Shown piece by piece: positions 49,800 through 62,281 of a DNA stretch of 64,000 nt. A model generated the notes under the pieces. The model had not been told where the DNA came from and searched no databases. It was given only the letters and a program-made list of their open reading frames with translations. Source of the stretch: Aristolochia californica (lineage: Eukaryota; Streptophyta; Magnoliopsida; Piperales; Aristolochiaceae); assembly GCA_029961685.1 (NCBI GenBank), contig JARWKL010000007.1, positions 17,865,013 through 17,929,012 of the forward strand, in the 5' to 3' direction. Every line of letters begins with the position of its first letter. Positions within the stretch are counted from its first letter, which is position 1. The position numbers and the translations under genes are program-made.

Positions 49800-50482
49800 A
49801 CATGTTTTAAAAATGGATATGCATGCTGTAAACATGTTAAAGATTCAAATGACCTATGGATCCAAGGCTTTTAAAGAGAATAACAAACGCTCATTAAATT
49901 CTCAAGTGAACGTGCGGTGGGATATTTACCCGAGTCTAACAAGTCATTATTTTTCCCATTTTCAAAAAATTAACCTAACAATCATAGATGATTGTAAAGT
50001 GATTTATCTTGTGTAACGGGCTATATTTTTGTAAGAAATGACTTATGGATTGCAATTCAACACTCAGTTAAAAATTCTCCGCCTCCGATTTTTTTCGACG
50101 ATTGTAAAACCTTAGATATAAAAACTAAAAAGAGCTTACAATCCCTAAAAATTATAGACACTCTTCGGAATTATCTCTTTCTACATTTGTGCATTATGCT
50201 TTTCTAAACTGAGTGTACATTTGTGTACACTTTTTTCATAAATCAAAACTTTGAGTTTTCGCTCTCCCTTCATCCCGAAAACAAAAAAGGCAAAAAGCTC
50301 ACAACAAAATAAAATTTTTATAGTTGATGTATGGAAAAAATTTAAAAAAATAACAAATGTATATAAAGAAAATTTATTCACACAACACAAATGAACACAA
50401 AAGTTTTGTTATCCAAGTTTGGGAAATTCCACTAGTTTAACCCTAATTGCTTGGAATTTTACAAGAAAGAGATTTCTTCAAC
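49800..50482 (+). repeat. Satellite monomer 76, class A with hairpin insertion
   Basis: 683 bp. Class A (gagtctaacaagtc, gcaattcaacactc, cttcgg). Near 50206-50230 the usual ttttccattttagatgtac is replaced by a longer tract containing a 7 bp inverted repeat. It starts the regular stretch to 55193. Confidence 0.9.
50213..50230. other. Local inverted repeat inside monomer 76
   Basis: gtgtaca, then tttg, then tgtacac: perfect 7 bp arms with a 4 bp loop. No other monomer shows it. It adds about 9 bp and looks like a templated insertion copied from the adjacent tgtacac. Confidence 0.75.
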
Positions 50483-51156
50483 ACATGTTTTAAAAATGGA
50501 TATGCAAGTTTGAAACATCTTAAATATGCAAATGAGCTATGGATGCAAAGCATTTAAAGATAATAAAAAATGCTCATTAAATTCTCGAGTGAAGTTGAGG
50601 TGGGATATTTACCCGAGTCAAACATGCCATTATTTTGCCCATTTTCAAAAAACCGACATAATAATCATAGGTGATTGTAAAGTGATTTATCATGAGTATT
50701 GGGCTATATTTTTGTAAGAAATGACTTTTGGATTGGGAGTCAACACTCAGTTAAAAATCCCCTGCATCCCCATTTTTTTGATGATTGCAAAACCTGAGAT
50801 ATAAAAACGAAAAAGTGATTATAATCCCTAAAAATTACAGACTCTCTTTGGAATTATCTCTCTCTATATTTGTGCATTGTACATTTCCGTTTTAGATGTA
50901 CACATTTTTCTTAAATCAAAACTTCGATTTTTTCACTCTCCCTTCATCCCGTAAACAAAAAAGTCAAATAGATCACAACAAAATAAAAATTTTATAGTTG
51001 ATGTACGGAAAAAATTCAAAACAATAAAAAAATTAAATAAAGAAAATTTATTCACACACCACAAATGAGCACAAAAGTTTTGTTATCCAAGTTTGGGAAA
51101 CTCCACTTGTCCAACACTAATATCTTGGAGTTTTACATGAAGGAGATTCTTTCTAC
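50483..51156 (+). repeat. Satellite monomer 77, class B
   Basis: 674 bp. It has gcaagtttgaaac, atgcaaatgagc, accgacataataatc, gggagtcaacactc and cccctgcatcccc. The dyad centre is changed (cataggtgatt). Confidence 0.9.
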
Positions 51157-51830
51157 ACATGTTTTAAAAATGGATATGCATGCTAGAAACATGTTAAAGA
51201 TTCAAATGACCAAAGGATCCAAAGCTTTTAAGGAGAATAAAAAACGCTCGTTATATTCTCAAGTGAATGAGCGGTGGGATATTTGCCCGAGTCAAACAAG
51301 CCATTATTTTGCCTATTTTAAAAATGTTCACCTAACAATCATAGATGATTGTGAAGTCACTTGTCATGCGTAACGGGCTATATTTTTGTAAGAAATTACT
51401 TATGGATTGGAAGTAAACACTCAGGTAAAAGTCGCCCGCCTCCCCCTTTTCCCAACGATTGCAAAACCTTAGATATAAAAACAAAAAAGTGCTTACGATC
51501 CCTATAAATTAAAGACACTCTTTAGAATATATCTCTCTCTACATTTGTGCATTGTGCATTTCCATTTTAGATGTAAACTTTTTTCCTAAATCAGAACTTT
51601 GAGCTTTCGCTCTCCCTTCATCCCTTAAACATAAAAGGCAAATAGATCACAACAAAACAAAAATTGTATAGTTGATGTGTAGAAAAAATTTAAAACAATA
51701 ACTAATGTACATAAAAAATATTTATTCACAAAGCACAAATGAACACAAAAGTTTTCTTAACCAAGTTTGGGAAATTCCATTAGTCCAACCCTAATAGCTT
51801 GGAATTTTACATAAAGGAAATTTTTTCTAC
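51157..51830 (+). repeat. Satellite monomer 78, class C
   Basis: 674 bp. It has gctagaaac, gcccgagtcaaacaagcc, aatgttcacc, ggaagtaaacactc and cgcccgcctcccc. Confidence 0.9.
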
Positions 51831-52502
51831 ATGTGTTTTAAAAATGGATATGCATGCTTGAAACATGTTAAAGATTCAAATGACCTATGGATCAAAAGCT
51901 TTTAAAGAGAATAACAAACGCTCATTAAATTCTCAAGTGAACGTGCGGTGAGATATTTACCCGAGTCTAACAAGTCATTAGTTTGCCCATTTTCAAAAAT
52001 TTCACCTAACAATCATAGATGATTGTAAAGTGATTTATTAAGTGTAACGGCTATATTTTTGTAAGAAATGTCTGACGGATTGCATTTGAACACTCAGTTA
52101 AAAATCATCCGCCATCCATTTTTCCCGACAATTGCAAAACCTGAGATATCAAAACTAAAGAGAACTTACAATCCCTAAAAATTACAGACACTCTTCGGAA
52201 TTATCTCTCTCTACATTTGTGCATTGTGCTTTTCCATTTTAGATGTACACTTTCCTCTTAACTTAAAACTTTGAGTTTTTGCTCTCCCTTCATCCCGAAA
52301 ACAAAAAAGGCAAAAAGCTCACAACAAAATAAAAATTTTAAAGTTGGTGTATGTAAAAAATTAAAAACAATAACAAATATAAATAAAGAAAATTTATTCA
52401 CACAACACAGATGAGCACAAAAGTTTTGTTATCCAAGTTTGGGAAATTCCACTAGTTTAACCCTCATAGCTTGGAATTTTACAAGAAAGAGATTTCTTCT
52501 AC
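51831..52502 (+). repeat. Satellite monomer 79, class A
   Basis: 672 bp. It has gcttgaaac, gagtctaacaagtc, gcatttgaacactc, catccgccatcc and an A tail. The start is atgtgtttta rather than acatgtttta. Confidence 0.9.
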
Positions 52503-53176
52503 ACATGTTTTAAAAATGGATATGCATGTTTGAAACATGTTAAAGATGCAAATGAGCTATGGATGCAAAGCTTTGAAAGAGACTAACAAGCGCTCATTAA
52601 ATTCTCAAGTGAACTTGCGGTGGGATATTTACCCGAGTCAAACATGCCATTATTTTGCCCATTTTCAAAAAGCCAACATAATAATCATAGATGATTGTAA
52701 AGTGATTTATCATGCGTAAAGGGCTATATTTTTGTAAGAAATGACTTTTGGATTGGGAGTCAACACTAAGTTAAAAATCCCCTGCCTCCCCCTTTTCCCG
52801 ATGATTGCAAAACCAGAGATATAAAAACGAAAAAGTGCTTACAATCCCTAAAAATTACATACACTCTTTGGAATTATCTCTCTCTATATTTGTGTATTGT
52901 GCATTTCCGTTCTAGATGTACGATTTTTTCTTAAAACAAAACTTTGAGTTTTTCGCTCTCCCTTCATCACGTAAACAAAAAAGGCAAATAGATCACAACA
53001 AAATGAAAATTTTATAGTTGATGTACGGGAAAATTTTAAAACAATAAAAAAAGTAAATAAAAAAAATTTATTCACACATCAGAAATGAACACAAAAGTTT
53101 TGTTATCCAAGTTTGGGAAACTCCACTAGTCCAACACTAATATCTTGGAATTTTACATGAAGGAGATTTTCTCTAC
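52503..53176 (+). repeat. Satellite monomer 80, class B
   Basis: 674 bp. It has gtttgaaac, gatgcaaatgagc, gccaacataataatc, gggagtcaacactaag and cccctgcctcccc. Confidence 0.9.
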
Positions 53177-53848
53177 ACATGTTTTAAAAATGGATATGCA
53201 TGTTAGAAACATATTAAAGATTCAAATAACCTATGAATCCAAAGCTCTTAAAGAGAATAACAAACGCTCATTAAATTCTCAAGTGAACGTGCAGTGGGAT
53301 ATTTGCCCGAGTCGAACGAGCCATTATTTTGCCCAATTTCAAAATGTTGACCTAACAATCATAGATGATTGTAAAGTATTTTTCATGCATAACGGGCCAT
53401 ATTTTTGTAAGAAATGACTTATGGATTGGAAGTCAACACTCAGTAAAAAATCGCCCGCCTCCCCCTTTTCCCGACTATTGCAAAACCTTAGATTTAAAAA
53501 TGAAAAAGTGCTTAAAATCCCTAAAAATTACAGACACTCTTTGGAATTTATCTCTCTCTACATTTGTACATTATGCAATTCCATTTTAGATGTACACTTT
53601 TTTCTTAAATGAGAATTTTCAGTTTTCGCTCTCCCTTCATCCCGTAAACAGAAAAGGCAAATAGATCACAACAATAAAAAATTTATAGTTGATGTGTGGA
53701 AAAAAATTAAAACAATAACTAATGTAAATAAAAAATATTTATTCACACACCACAAATGAACACAAAAGTTTTGTTATCCAAGTTTGGGAATTTCCATTAG
53801 TCCAACCCTTATAGCTTGGAATTTTTAAATGGAAGAGATTTTTTCTAC
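53177..53848 (+). repeat. Satellite monomer 81, class C
   Basis: 672 bp. It has gttagaaac, gcccgagtcgaacgagcc, aatgttgacc, ggaagtcaacactc and cgcccgcctcccc. Confidence 0.9.
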
Positions 53849-54520
53849 ACATGTTTTAAAAATGGATATGCATGCTGTAAACATGTCAAAGATTAAAATG
53901 ACCCATGGATCCAAAGCTTTTAAAGAGAATAACAAACGCTCATTAAATTCTGAAGTGAATGTGCGGTGGGATATTTACCCGAGTCTAACTAGTCATTATT
54001 TTGCCCATATTCAAAAATTTGACGTAACAATCACAGATGATTGTAAAGTGATTTATCATGCGTAACGGGCTATATTTTTGTAAGAATTGACTTACGGGTT
54101 GCAATTCAACATTCAGTTAAAAGTCCTCCGCCACCCATTTTTCCCGACGATTGAAAAACCTGATATATAAAAACTAAAAAGAGCTTACAATCCCTAAAAA
54201 TTACGGATACTCTTCGGAATTTTCTTTCTCTAGATTTGTGCATTGTGCTTTTCCATTTTAGATGTACACTTTTTTCTTAAATCAAAACTTTGAGTTTTCG
54301 CTCTCCCTTCATCCCGAAAAAAAAAAGGCAAAAAGCTCACAACAAAATAAAAATTTTATAGTTAATGTATGGAAAAAATTTAAAACAATAACAAATGTAA
54401 ATAAAGAAAATTTATTCACACAACACAAATGAACACAAAAGTTTTGTTATCCAAGTTTGGGAAATTCCACTAGTTTAACCTTAATAGCTTGGAATTTTAC
54501 AAGAAAGAGATTTGTTCTAC
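53849..54520 (+). repeat. Satellite monomer 82, class A
   Basis: 672 bp. It has gctgtaaac (as in monomer 76), gagtctaactagtc, gcaattcaacattc and cctccgccaccc. Confidence 0.9.
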
Positions 54521-55193
54521 ACATGTTTTAAAAATGGATATGCATGTTTGAAAATTTTTAAAGATGCAAATGAGCTATGGATGCAAAGCTTTTAAAGAGA
54601 ATAACAAACGCTCATTAAATTCTCAAGTGAACTTGCAGTGGGATATTTACCGAGTCAAACATGCCATTATTTTGCCCATTTGCAAAAAGCCGACATAATA
54701 ACCATAAATAATTGTAAATTGATTTATCATGCGTAACGGGCTATATTTTTGTAACAAATGACTTTTGGATTGGGAGTCAAAACTCAGTTAAAAGTCCCCC
54801 TCCTCCCCCTTTTCCCGACATTTGCAAAACCTGAGATAGAAAAACAAAAAGGTGCTTACAATCCCTAAAAATTACAGACACTCTTTGGAATTATCTCTCT
54901 CTACATTTGTGCATTGTGCATTTCTGTTTTAGACGTACACATTTTTCTTCAATCAAAACTTCGAGTTTTTCGCTCTCCCTTCATCTCGTAAACAAAAAAG
55001 GCAAATAGATCACAACAAAATGAAAATTTTATAGTTGATGTACGGGAATAATTTAAAATAATAAAAAAAGTAAATAACGAAAATTTATTCACACGGCACA
55101 AATGAACACAAAAGTTTTGTTATCCAAGTTTGTGAAACTCCACTAGTCCAACCCTAATAGCATGGAATTTTACATGAAGGAGATTTTTTCTAC
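54521..55193 (+). repeat. Satellite monomer 83, class B with C-type end
   Basis: 673 bp. Class B (gatgcaaatgagc, gccgacataataacc, cccctcctcccc). The dyad is weakened (cataaataattgt). It ends C-like (ccaaccctaatagc), so an A monomer follows. Confidence 0.88.
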
Positions 55194-55864
55194 ACATGTT
55201 TTAAAAATGGATATGCATGCTTGAAACATGTTCAAGATTCAAATGACCTATGGATCCAAAGCTTTTAGAGAGAATAACAAATGCTCATTAAATTCTCAAG
55301 TGAATGTGCGGTGGGATATTTACCCGAGTCTAACAAGTCATTTTTTTGCCCATTTTCAAAAATTTGACTAACAATCATATATGATTGTAAAGTGATTTAT
55401 CATGCGTAACGGCTATACTTTTGTAAGAAATGACTTATGGATTGCAATTCAACATCAGTTATAAATCATCCGCCACCCATTTTTCCCGACGATTGCAAAA
55501 CATGAGATTTAAAAACTAAAAAGAGCTTACAATCCCTAAAAATTATAGACTCTCTTCGGAATTATCTCTCTCCGCATTTGTGCATTGTGCTTTTACATTT
55601 TAGATGTACACTATTTTCTTAAATCAAAACTTTGAGTTCTCGCTCTCCCTTCTTCCCCAAAACAAAAAAGGCAAAAAGGTCACAACAAAATAAAAATTTT
55701 ATAGTTGATGTGTAGGAAAAAATTTAAAACAATAACAAATGTATATAAATAAAATTTATTCACACAACACAAATGAACACAATAGTTTTGTTATCCAAGT
55801 TTGGGAAATTCCACTAGTTTAACCCTAATAGCTTGGAATTTTACAAGAAAGAGATTTCTTCTAC
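55194..55864 (+). repeat. Satellite monomer 84, class A
   Basis: 671 bp. Counterpart of monomer 42 (gagagaataacaaatgctc, aaacatgagattt, gagttctcgctc) at an offset of 27547 bp. Confidence 0.9.
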
Positions 55865-56537
55865 ACATGTTTTAAAAATGGATAAGCATGTTTGAAACAT
55901 GTTAAAGACGCGAATGAGCTATGGATGCAAAGCTTTTAAAGAGAATAACCAACGCTCATTAAATTCTCGAGTGAACTTCCGGTGGGATATTTACTCGAGT
56001 CAAACATGCCATTATTTTGCCCATTTGAAAAAAGCCGACATAATAATCATAGATGATTGTAAAGTGATTTATCATGCATAACGGGCTATATTTTTGTAAG
56101 AAATGACTTATGGATTGGAAGTCAACACTCAGTTAAAAATCGCCCGCCTCCCCCTTTCCCGACGATTGCAAAACCATAGATATAAAAATGAAAAACTGCT
56201 TACGATCCCTAAAAATTACAGACACTCTTTGGAATTTATCTCTCTCTACATTTGTGCATTGTGCATTTCCATTTTAGATGTACACTTTTTTCTTAAATGT
56301 GAACTTTGAGCTTTCGCTCTCCCTTCATCCCGTAAAAAGGAAAGGCAAATAGAACACAAAAAAATAAAAATTTTATAGTTGATGTCTGGGAAAAATTTAA
56401 AACAATAACTAATGAAAATAAAAAATATTTATTCACTCACCGCAATTGAACACAAAAGTTTTGTTATCCAAGTTGGGGAAATTCCATTAGTCCAACCCTA
56501 TTAGCTTGGAATTTTACATGAAGGAGATTTTTTCGAC
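55865..56537 (+). repeat. Satellite monomer 85, B/C chimera
   Basis: 673 bp. Left arm is the B subtype (ataagcatgtttg, gcgaatgagc, ccaacgctc). After about 56100 it is class C (ggaagtcaacactc, cgcccgcctccccc). Confidence 0.87.
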
Positions 56538-57210
56538 ACATGTTTTAAAAATGGATATGCATGCTAGAAACATGTTAAACATTCAAATGACCTATGGATC
56601 CAAATATTTTAAAGAGAATAACAAACGCTCATTAAATTCTCAAGTGAACGTGCGGTGGGATATTTATTCGAGTCTAACAAATCATTATTTTGCCCATTTT
56701 CAAAAATTTAACCTAACAAGCATAGATGATTGTAAAGTGATTTATCATGAATAACGGGCTATATTTTTCTAAGAAATGACTTATGGATTGCAATTCAACA
56801 CTCAGTTGAAAATCTCCCGCCACCCCCTTTTCCCGACGATTGGAAAACCTGAGATATAAAAACTAAAAACAGCTTAGAATCCCTAAAAATTACAGACACT
56901 CTTCGGAATTATCTCTCTCTATATTTGTGCATGGTGCTTTGTCATTTTAGATGTACATTTTTTTATTAAATAAAAACTTTGAGTTTTCGCTCTCCCTTCA
57001 GACCGCAAACAAAAAAGGCAAAAAGCTCACAAAAAAATAAAAATTTTATAGTTGATGTATGGAAAAAATTTAAAACAATAACATATGTAAATAAAGAAAA
57101 TTTATTCACACAACATAAATGAACACAAAAGTCTTGTTATCCAAGTTTGAGAAATTTCACTAGTTTAACCCTAATAGCTTGGAATTTTACAAGAAAGAGA
57201 TTTCTTCTAC
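56538..57210 (+). repeat. Satellite monomer 86, class A with C-like left end
   Basis: 673 bp. gctagaaac, then class A (gagtctaac, gcaattcaacactc). The right arm and tail resemble monomer 43 (cgccacccccttttcc, gattggaaaacc, aacatatgtaaat). Confidence 0.87.
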
Positions 57211-57881
57211 ACATGTTTTAAAAATGGATAAGCATGTTTGAAACATGTTAAAGATGTGAATGAGCTATGGACGCAAAGCTTTTAAAGAGAATAACCAACG
57301 TTCATTAAATTCTCGAGTGAACTTGCGGTGGGATATTTACCCGAGTCAAACATTCCATTATTTTGCCCATTTGCAAAAAGCCGACAAAATAATCATAGAT
57401 GATTGTAAAGTGATTTATCATGCATAACGGGCTATATTTTTGTAAGAAATGACTTTTGGATTTAGATTTAACAATCAGTTAAAGATCCCCACCTCTCCCT
57501 TTTCCCTACGATTGCAAAACCTGAGAAATAAAAACGAAAAACTGCTTACATTCTAAAAATATTACAGACAGTCTTTGGAATTATCTCTCTCTACATTTGT
57601 GCACTGTGCATTTCCGTTTTAGATGTACACATTTTTCTTAAATCAAAGCTTTGAGTTTTCTGCTCTCCCTTCATCCCGTAAACAAAAAAGGCAAATAGAT
57701 CGAAACAAAATGAAAATTTTATAGTTGATGTATGCAAAAAATTTAAAACAATAAAAAAAGTAAATGAAGAAAATTTATTGACACACCACAAATGAACACA
57801 AAAGTTTTGTTATCCAAGTTTAGGAAACTCCACTAGTCCAAGACTAATATCTTGGAATTTTACATGAAGGAGATTTTTTCT
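57211..57881 (+). repeat. Satellite monomer 87, class B
   Basis: 671 bp. Same B subtype as monomer 44 (ataagcatgtttg, gtgaatgagc, ccaacg, gagaaataaaaacg). The right arm is diverged (gatttagatttaacaatc). Confidence 0.9.
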
Positions 57882-58253
57882 ACATGTTTTAAAAATGGAT
57901 ATGCATGCTAGAAACATGTTAAAGATTCAAAATTACAGACACTCTTTGGAATTATCTCTCCCTACAATTGTGCAATGTGTTTTTCCATTTTAGATGAACA
58001 ATTTTTCCTTAAATCAAAACTTTGACTTTTCGCTCTCCCTTCATCCCGAAAACAAACAAGGCAAAAAGCTTACCCCAAAATGAAAATTTTATAGTTGATG
58101 TATGGAAAAAATTTAAAACAATAACAAATATAAATAAAGAAAATTTATTCACCCAACACAAATGAAGAAAAAATTTTTGTTATCCAATTTTGGGAAATTC
58201 CCCTAGCTTGACCCTAATTGCTTGGAATTTTGCAAGAAAGAGATTTCGTCCAC
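57882..58253 (+). repeat. Satellite monomer 88, C/A fusion with ~300 bp deletion
   Basis: 372 bp. Class C left end (gctagaaac) to 57930, then directly a class-A tail (attacagacactctttgg). The right arm, the dyad and most of the left arm are absent. Confidence 0.9.
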
Positions 58254-58929
58254 ACATGTTTTAAAAATGGATATGCATGTTTGAAACATGTTAAAGATGC
58301 AAATGAGCTATGGATGCAAAGCTTTTAAAGAGAATAACAAATGCTCATTAAATTCTCAAGTGAACTTGGCGTGGGATATTTACCCAAGTCATACATGCCA
58401 TTATTTTGCCCATTTTGAAAAAGCTGACATAATTAATCATTGATGATTGTAATGTGATTTATAATACGTAACGGGCTATATTTTTTTATGAAATTACTTA
58501 TGGATTGCAATTCAACACTTAGTTAAAAATCCTCCGCAACCCATTTTTCCAGACGATTGCAAAACCTGAGATATAAAAACGAAAAGGTGCTTACAATCCC
58601 TAAAACATACAGACACTCTTTGGAAATATCTCTCTCTACATTTGTGCATTGTGCATTTCCGTTTTAGATGTGCACTTTTTTCTTAAATCAGAACTTTGAG
58701 TTTTCGCTCCCCCTTCATCCTGTCAACAAAAAAGGCAAAAAAGATCACAACAAAATAAAAATATTATAGTTGATGTGTGGAAAATATTTAAAATAATAAC
58801 TAATATAAATAAAAAATATATATTCACACACCACAAATGAACACAAAAGTTTTGTTATCCATGCTTGGGAAATTCCATTAGTCCAACCCTATTAAGCTTG
58901 GAATTTTACATGAACGAGATTTTTTCTAC
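58254..58929 (+). repeat. Satellite monomer 89, B/A/C chimera
   Basis: 676 bp. Left arm class B (gatgcaaatgagc, gctgacataattaatc), right arm class A (gcaattcaacacttag, cctccgcaaccc), tail B then C (cagaactttgag, gtgtggaaaatattt). Confidence 0.86.
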
Positions 58930-59605
58930 ACATGTTTTAAAAATGGATATGCATGCTTGAAACATGTTAAAAACGCAAGTGAGCTATGGATGCAAAGCTT
59001 TTAAAGAGAATAACAAACGCTCATTAAATTCTCAAGTGAAGTTGCAGTGGGATATTTACCCGAGTCAAACATGCCACTATTTTGCCCATATTCAACAAGT
59101 TGAGCTAACAATCATAGATGATTGTAAAGTAATTTGTCATGCGTTACGGGCCATATTTTTGTAAGAAATGACTTATGGATTTGAAGTCAACACTCAGTTA
59201 AAAATCGCGCGCCTCCCCTGTTTCCCGACGATTGCAAAACCTTTGATATAAAAATGAAAAAAGTGCATACGATCCATAAAACATACAGACACTCTTTGGA
59301 AATATATCTCTCTACATTTTTGCATTGTGCATTTCCATTTTAGATGTACACTTTTTTCTTAAATCAGAACTTTGAGTTTTCACTCCCCCTTCATCCTGTA
59401 AACAAAAAAGGCAAAAAAGATCACAACGAAAGGAAAATTTTATAGTTGATGTGTGGAAAATATTTAAAATAATAACTAATGTAAATAAAAAATATCTATT
59501 ATCACACAAAAAATGAACACAAAAGTTTTGTTATCCAAGTTTGGGAAATTCTATTAGTCCAACCCTATTAAGCTTGGAATTTTAGATGAAGGAGATTTTT
59601 TCTAC
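58930..59605 (+). repeat. Satellite monomer 90, A/B/C chimera
   Basis: 676 bp. gcttgaaac (A), then B-like (aagtgagc, gatgcaaagc, gtcaaacatgcc), then class C (caagttgagc, gaagtcaacactc, cgcgcgcctcccc). Confidence 0.85.
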
Positions 59606-60278
59606 ACATGTTTTAAAAATGGATATGCAAGCTTGAAACATGTTAAAGATTCAAATGACCCATGGATCCAAAGCTTTTAAAGAGAATAACAAACGCTCAT
59701 TAAATTCTCAAGTGAACGTGCGGTGGGATATTTACCCGAGTCTAACAAGTCATTATTTTGCCCATTTTAAAAAATTTGATCTAACAATCATACATGATTG
59801 TAAAGTGATTTATCATGTGTAATGGGCTATATTTTTTTATGAAATGACTCATGGATTGAAATTCAACACTCAGTTAAAAATCCACTGCCACCAATTTTTC
59901 CCGACGATTGCAAATCCTGAGATATAAAAAGTAACAAGAGCTTACAATCCCTAAAAATTACAGACACTCTTTGGAATTATCTCTCCCTATATTTGTGCAT
60001 TGTGCTTTTCCATTTTAGATGTACACTTTTTTCTTAAATAAAAACTTTGACTTTTCGCTCTCCCTTGATCCCGAAAACAAACAAGGCAAAAAGCATACAA
60101 CAAAATGAAAATTTTAAAGTTGATGTATGAAAAAAAATTAAAACAATAAAGAATACAAATAAAGAAAATTTATTCACCCAACACATATGAACACAAAAGT
60201 TTGGTTATCCAATTTTGCGAAATTCCACTAGTTTAACCCTAATAGCTTGGAATTTTGCAAGAAAGAGATTTCGTCCAC
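59606..60278 (+). repeat. Satellite monomer 91, class A
   Basis: 673 bp. gagtctaacaagtc, aaattcaacactc, ccactgccacc, and a tail of the young variant (caaacaaggcaaaaagc, tcacccaacac). Confidence 0.9.
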
Positions 60279-60947
60279 ACATGTTTTAAAAATGGATATG
60301 CATGTTTGAAACATGTTAAATATTCAAATGAGCTATGGATGCAAAGCTTTTAAAGAGAATAACAAACGCTCATTAAATTCTCAAGTGAACTTGCGGTGGG
60401 ATATTTGCCCGAGTCAAACATGCCATTATTTTGCAAAAAAGCTGACATAATTAATCATAGATGATTGTAATGTGATTTATGATGCATAACGGGCTATATT
60501 TTTGTATGAAATGACTTATGGATTGCAATTCAACACTCAGTTATAAATCCTCTACAACCCATTTTTCCCGACGATTGCAAAACCTGAGATATAAAAACGA
60601 AAAGGTGCTTACAATCCCTAAAAATTACAGACACTCTTTGGAATTATCTCTCTCTACATATGTGCATTGTACATTTCCGTTTTAGATGTACACATTTTTC
60701 TTAAATCAAAACTTCGAGTTTTTCGCTCTCCCTTCATCCCGTAAACAAAAAAGGCAAATAGATCACTTCAAAATGAAAATTTTCATAGTTGATGTACGGA
60801 AAATGTTTAAAACAATAAAAAAAGTAAATGAAGAAAATTTATTCACACACCACAAATGAACACAAAAGTTTTGTTATCCAAGTTTGGGAAATTCCACTAG
60901 TCCAAAACTAATATCTTGGAATTTTACATGAAGGGGATTTTTTCTAC
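60279..60947 (+). repeat. Satellite monomer 92, B/A/B chimera
   Basis: 669 bp. Left arm class B, with a ~7 bp loss near 60433 (attttgcaaaaaagctg). Right arm A-like (gcaattcaacactc, ctctacaaccc). Tail class B. Confidence 0.87.
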
Positions 60948-61623
60948 ACATATTTTAAAAATAGATATGCATGCCAGAAACATCTTAAAGATTCAAATGA
61001 CCTATGGATCCAAGGATTTTAAAGAGAATAACAAACGCTCATTAAATTCTCAAGTCAACGTGCGGTGGGATATTTGCCCGAGTCAAACAAGCCATTATTT
61101 TGCCTATATTCAAAAAGTTGAGCTAACAATCATACATGATTGTAAGGTTATTTGTCATGCGTAACGGGCTATATTTTTGTAAGAAATGACTTATGGATTT
61201 GAAGTCAACACTCAGTTAAAAATCGCCTGCCTCCCCCATTTCCCGACGATTGCAAAACCATAGATATAAAAACCAAAAAAGTGCATACGATCCCTAAAAC
61301 ATACAGACACTCTTTGGAAATATCTCTCTCTACATTTGTGCATTGTGCGTTTCCATTTTAGATGTACACTTTTTTCTTAAATCAGAACATTGAGTTTTCG
61401 CTCCCCCTTCATCCCGTAAAAAAAAAAGGCAAAAAGGATCACAACTAAATAAAATTTTTATAGTTGATGTGTGGAAAATATTTAAAATAATAACCAATGT
61501 AAATAAAAAATATCTATTCACACACCACAAATGAAGACAAAAGTTTTGTTATCCAAGTTTGGGAAATTCCAATAGTCCAACCCTATTAAGCTTGGAATTT
61601 TACACGAAGGAGATTTTTTCTAC
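60948..61623 (+). repeat. Satellite monomer 93, class C
   Basis: 676 bp. It has gccagaaac, gcccgagtcaaacaagcc, aaaagttgagc, tttgaagtcaacactc and cgcctgcctcccc. The tail has gtggaaaatatttaaaa. Confidence 0.9.
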
Positions 61624-62281
61624 ACATGTTTTAAAAATGGATATGCATGCTGGAAACATGTTAAAGATTCAAATGACCTATGGATCCAAAGCTTTTAAAG
61701 AGAAGAACAAACGCTCATTAAATTCTCAAGTGAACGTGCGGTGGGATATTTACCTGAGTCTAACAAGTCATTATTTTGCCCATTTTCAAAAATTTGATCT
61801 AGCAATCATAGATGATTGTAAAGTGAGAGCTATAATTTTGTATGAAATGACTTATGGATTGCAATTCAACACTCAATTAAAAATCCGCTGCCACCAATTT
61901 TTCCCGACGATTGCAAAACCTGAGAGATGAAAACTAAAAAGAGTTTACAATCCCTAAAAATTACAGACACTCTTTGGAATTATCTCTCCCTACAATTGTG
62001 CGTTGTGCTTTTCCATTTCAGATGTACAAATTTTTCTGAAATCAAAACTTTGACTTTTCACTCTCCCTTCATCCCGAAAACAAACAAAGCAAAAAGCTTA
62101 CAACAAAATGAAAATTTTATAGTTGATGTATGGAAAAAATTTAAAACAATAACAAATATAAAAAAAGAAAATTTATTCACCCAACACAAATGAACACAAA
62201 ATTTTTGTTATCCAATTTTGGGAAATTCCACTAGTTTAACCCTAATAGCTTGGAATTTTGCAAGAAAGAGATTTCATCCAC
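61624..62281 (+). repeat. Satellite monomer 94, class A with small deletion
   Basis: 658 bp. About 18 bp are lost near 61826 (aaagtgagagctata), removing the catgcgtaac segment and extending a spurious open frame to 123 codons (61559-61930). Otherwise class A. Confidence 0.9.

Larger units (their letters stand above)
58254..60278 (+). repeat. Young trimer variant, copy 1
   Basis: Monomers 89-91, 2025 bp. Private marks: tccacacatg at the start, gctgacataattaatc, ctaaaacatacagacac, ttggaaatatc, gtggaaaatatttaaaa and ccctattaagc. The set recurs at 60279-62281 and from 62282 to the window end. Confidence 0.88.
60279..62281 (+). repeat. Young trimer variant, copy 2
   Basis: Monomers 92-94, 2003 bp, with the private marks listed for copy 1. 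Confidence 0.88.

Noticed and set aside
61559..61930. 123-codon open frame in monomer 94
   Set aside because: It is created by an ~18 bp deletion near 61826 that removes the usual stop. It is private to one copy.
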